Part shown: positions 4,734-6,185 of the stretch, piece after piece
How the letters are laid out: each line of letters begins with the position of its first letter
Numbering within the stretch: position 1 is the first letter of the stretch
NCBI GenBank assembly: GCA_030648225.1
Contig: JAUSIA010000013.1
Location: 1-6,185 of the forward strand
Origin: Ignavibacteria bacterium
GTDB taxonomy: Bacteria; Bacteroidota; Ignavibacteria; Ignavibacteriales; Ignavibacteriaceae
DNA: 6,185 bases
Direction of reading: 5' to 3'
Translations under genes and position numbers: made by a program
Notes under the pieces: model-generated
Told to the model about the DNA's origin: nothing
The model's database searches: none
What the model saw: only the letters and a program-made list of their open reading frames with translations

Positions 4734-6029
4734 ATGGCTAACGGGAAAAAGAAATCAAAAAAGAAAATATTTATTTTCGGCGGAATAGGCGTTTTGGTTA
4801 TAGCACTTGTTTTAATAGCTCTTCTCGGCGGAAGTAAAGAAGAAATAATTGCTGTACAAACTGAGAAAGTAGAAAAGCGGGATATTACACAAACTGTGGC
4901 TGCTACAGGCAAAATAAATCCCGAATTCAAAGTAACAATAACTTCAGAAGTAACTGGTGAAATAGTTGGTTTGCCAGTTGAAGAAGGTGATAAAGTTAAC
5001 AAAGGTCAGCTTCTTATTAGAATAAAAGGTGATGCTTATGTTGCCCAAAAGGAAAGAGCCGACGCTAACCTTCAATCGGCTGAAGCTAATCTTCAGATGA
5101 GAAAAGCAGAGCTTGATAAAATTACTTTGGATTATAACCGGATGAAAGAACTCCACAGTAAAAACCTTGCAAGTGATTCGGAACTGGAAGCCGCAAATAG
5201 TAATTATCTCTCTACAAAAGCTTTATATGAAGGAGCAGAAGCAAATGTACTTCAGAATAAAGCCTCCCTTAGAGAGATTATTGAGCAAGTGAATAAGACA
5301 ACTATCTACTCACCAATTGATGGTGTTGTAACAAAGCTGAACGTTGAGTTTGGTGAAAGAGTCCTTGGAAGCGGTTTTAGCCAGGGAACCGATATTATGA
5401 CCGTATCTGATTTAAGAAATATTGAAGCAACAGTTGAAGTTGATGAAAATGATGTGGTATTAATTTCTGTTAATGATACAGCCAGAATTAAAGTTGATGC
5501 TTTTGGTGATAAGGAATTTAAAGGGCTTGTAACTCAGATTGGTAACAGCGCAATCACATCCGGTTTAGGTACGCAAGAACAGGTAGTAAATTTTGAAGTA
5601 ATAATAAAATTAATTGATCATGATGATGCATTAAGACAGGGAATGTATTTTAATGCAGATATTGAAACAGAAACAGTTAGTAATGTTCTCAGTGTGCCCA
5701 TTCAAAGTGTTACCGCAAGATCTGAAATGCCTAACATGAATATGAATGAAGGTGAAGACGATGAAGAAAGTGCAACTGTTACCCCGACTGGGAATGGTGG
5801 AAAGCAAAACAAGCTGCAGGAGATTGTTTTTATTGTAGAGAATGGTAAAGCCAAAAAGATAAATGTTGAAACCGGAATCAGCAATGATAATTATCTTCAT
5901 ATAAAATCCGGGTTAAAAGGTGGTGAAGAGGTAGTCTCTGGTACCTACAGGGCCATATCAAGAGAATTAAGCGATGGTGTTGTTGTAAGAGTAGAAGGTC
6001 AGAATAAACAGGAAAATACCAATCAATAA
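4734..6029 (+). CDS. HlyD/MacA-like periplasmic adaptor (RND/MFP family)
   Basis: The protein has 431 residues. It connects an inner membrane ABC permease to the TolC-like duct. A lysine-rich N-terminus (5-11) is followed by one membrane segment (about 12-32) that anchors it facing the periplasm. Next come the first lipoyl-like half (about 66-98, GEIVGLPVEEGDKVNKGQ), a helical hairpin (about 100-187, rich in Ala, Glu and Leu, with NLQSAEANLQ), the second half (about 188-222, TTIYSPIDGVVTKLNVEFGE), a beta-barrel domain (about 228-312, with LRQGMYFNADIE near its end) and a membrane-proximal domain (about 318-420, VPIQSVTAR then GLKGGEEVVSG). No lipobox cysteine is present, so it is not a lipoprotein. 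An acidic, methionine- and asparagine-rich stretch (332-345) splits the last domain. The gene starts 46 bases after the TolC-like stop and ends 13 bases before the ATPase gene, so all three are probably co-transcribed. MacA-like rather than RND adaptor is inferred from the ABC neighbour. Confidence 0.92.
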   Translation: MANGKKKSKKKIFIFGGIGVLVIALVLIALLGGSKEEIIAVQTEKVEKRDITQTVAATGKINPEFKVTITSEVTGEIVGLPVEEGDKVNKGQLLIRIKGDAYVAQKERADANLQSAEANLQMRKAELDKITLDYNRMKELHSKNLASDSELEAANSNYLSTKALYEGAEANVLQNKASLREIIEQVNKTTIYSPIDGVVTKLNVEFGERVLGSGFSQGTDIMTVSDLRNIEATVEVDENDVVLISVNDTARIKVDAFGDKEFKGLVTQIGNSAITSGLGTQEQVVNFEVIIKLIDHDDALRQGMYFNADIETETVSNVLSVPIQSVTARSEMPNMNMNEGEDDEESATVTPTGNGGKQNKLQEIVFIVENGKAKKINVETGISNDNYLHIKSGLKGGEEVVSGTYRAISRELSDGVVVRVEGQNKQENTNQ

Positions 6030-6042
6030 GATGGATTGAATA

Positions 6043-6185
6043 ATGAATATTATTAACATAGAGCATATCGCCAGAGTTTACCAGGTAGGTTCTGAAGAGG
6101 TTTTTGCTTTGAGGGATGTTTCTTTACGGATTGATAAAAATGAGTACGTTGCCATAATGGGACCCTCTGGCTCTGGTAAATCAAC
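6043..6185 (+). CDS. MacB/LolD-like ABC transporter ATPase, N-terminal fragment
   Basis: The first 47 codons and two bases are visible; the right edge cuts the gene in the Walker A loop. The protein begins [20 protein letters not shown]. It continues [25 protein letters not shown], matching the ATPase of the LolD/MacB group: an aromatic residue (Tyr13) for stacking on the adenine, and the Walker A G-P-S-G-S-G-K-S-(T). It would hydrolyse ATP on the cytoplasmic side to drive the pump. No strong ribosome binding site precedes ATG 6043, and translation may follow from the adaptor gene, which stops 13 bases earlier. An ATG at 6031 is followed by a stop after one codon. Whether the permease is fused or encoded separately lies outside the window. 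Confidence 0.93.
   Translation, partial: MNIINIEHIARVYQVGSEEVFALRDVSLRIDKNEYVAIMGPSGSGKS

Noticed and set aside
6031..6039. Two-codon reading frame ATG-GAT-TGA just before the ATPase start
   Set aside because: It is too short to judge. It could couple translation, but nothing in the sequence separates this from chance.
5631..6066. Several minus-strand open frames opposite the adaptor gene and its 3' end
   Set aside because: They have a low-complexity Ile/Phe/Leu/Ser composition typical of antisense frames in AT-rich genes, and no domain.

Overview
The window is AT-rich with dense coding on both strands. It looks like a member of the Bacteroidota/Ignavibacteriota (FCB) group. The reasons are a near-perfect Bacteroidota-type promoter (TTTG, then TAnnTTTG) before the efflux operon, the gene order tolC-like / HlyD-like adaptor / MacB-like ATPase, an HD-fused CCA-transferase-like protein of about 480 residues, and many short palindromic repeats. 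The assignment to this group is an inference from style, not from a marker gene.

Layout. Positions 1-852 hold the end of a TPR protein that is open at the left edge. A short spacer with two small hairpins follows. Positions 966-2408 encode a tRNA nucleotidyltransferase/poly(A) polymerase-family protein with an HD domain. Converging on it from the minus strand (2840-2445) is a small DUF559 (Vsr-like) nuclease-family gene. Positions 2419-3107 around this gene hold a family of GC-rich hairpin repeats: four nearly complete copies in alternating orientation and one remnant. The last eight codons and the stop of the nuclease gene lie inside one copy. Positions 3320-6185 form an efflux operon: a TolC-like outer membrane protein, a MacA/HlyD-like periplasmic adaptor, and the beginning of a MacB/LolD-like ATPase cut by the right edge. 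The permease is presumably beyond it.

The efflux genes fit one tripartite machine. The ATPase (with an unseen permease) would power export, the adaptor would bridge the periplasm, and the TolC-like protein would form the outer membrane duct. The other genes have no evident functional link to it.

Two structures deserve attention. (1) The repeats form two inverted pairs with the same layout, hairpin outside and tail inside. One pair encloses the DUF559 gene (2438-2981) and the other only a 36-base AT-rich spacer (3001-3107). This resembles an autonomous/non-autonomous pair and formally mirrors the REP/REPIN-RAYT arrangement, but with a DUF559 protein in place of a transposase. (2) A second family of small palindromes (arms of at least 7 nt ending in C, a 4-nt loop, arms starting with G) occurs twice between genes and twice inside genes. 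The two coding copies are in the same reading frame and encode Ser-Arg-Leu-x-Ser-Gly, in the nucleotidyltransferase and in the TolC signal peptide. They look like in-frame insertions comparable to Rickettsia palindromic elements.
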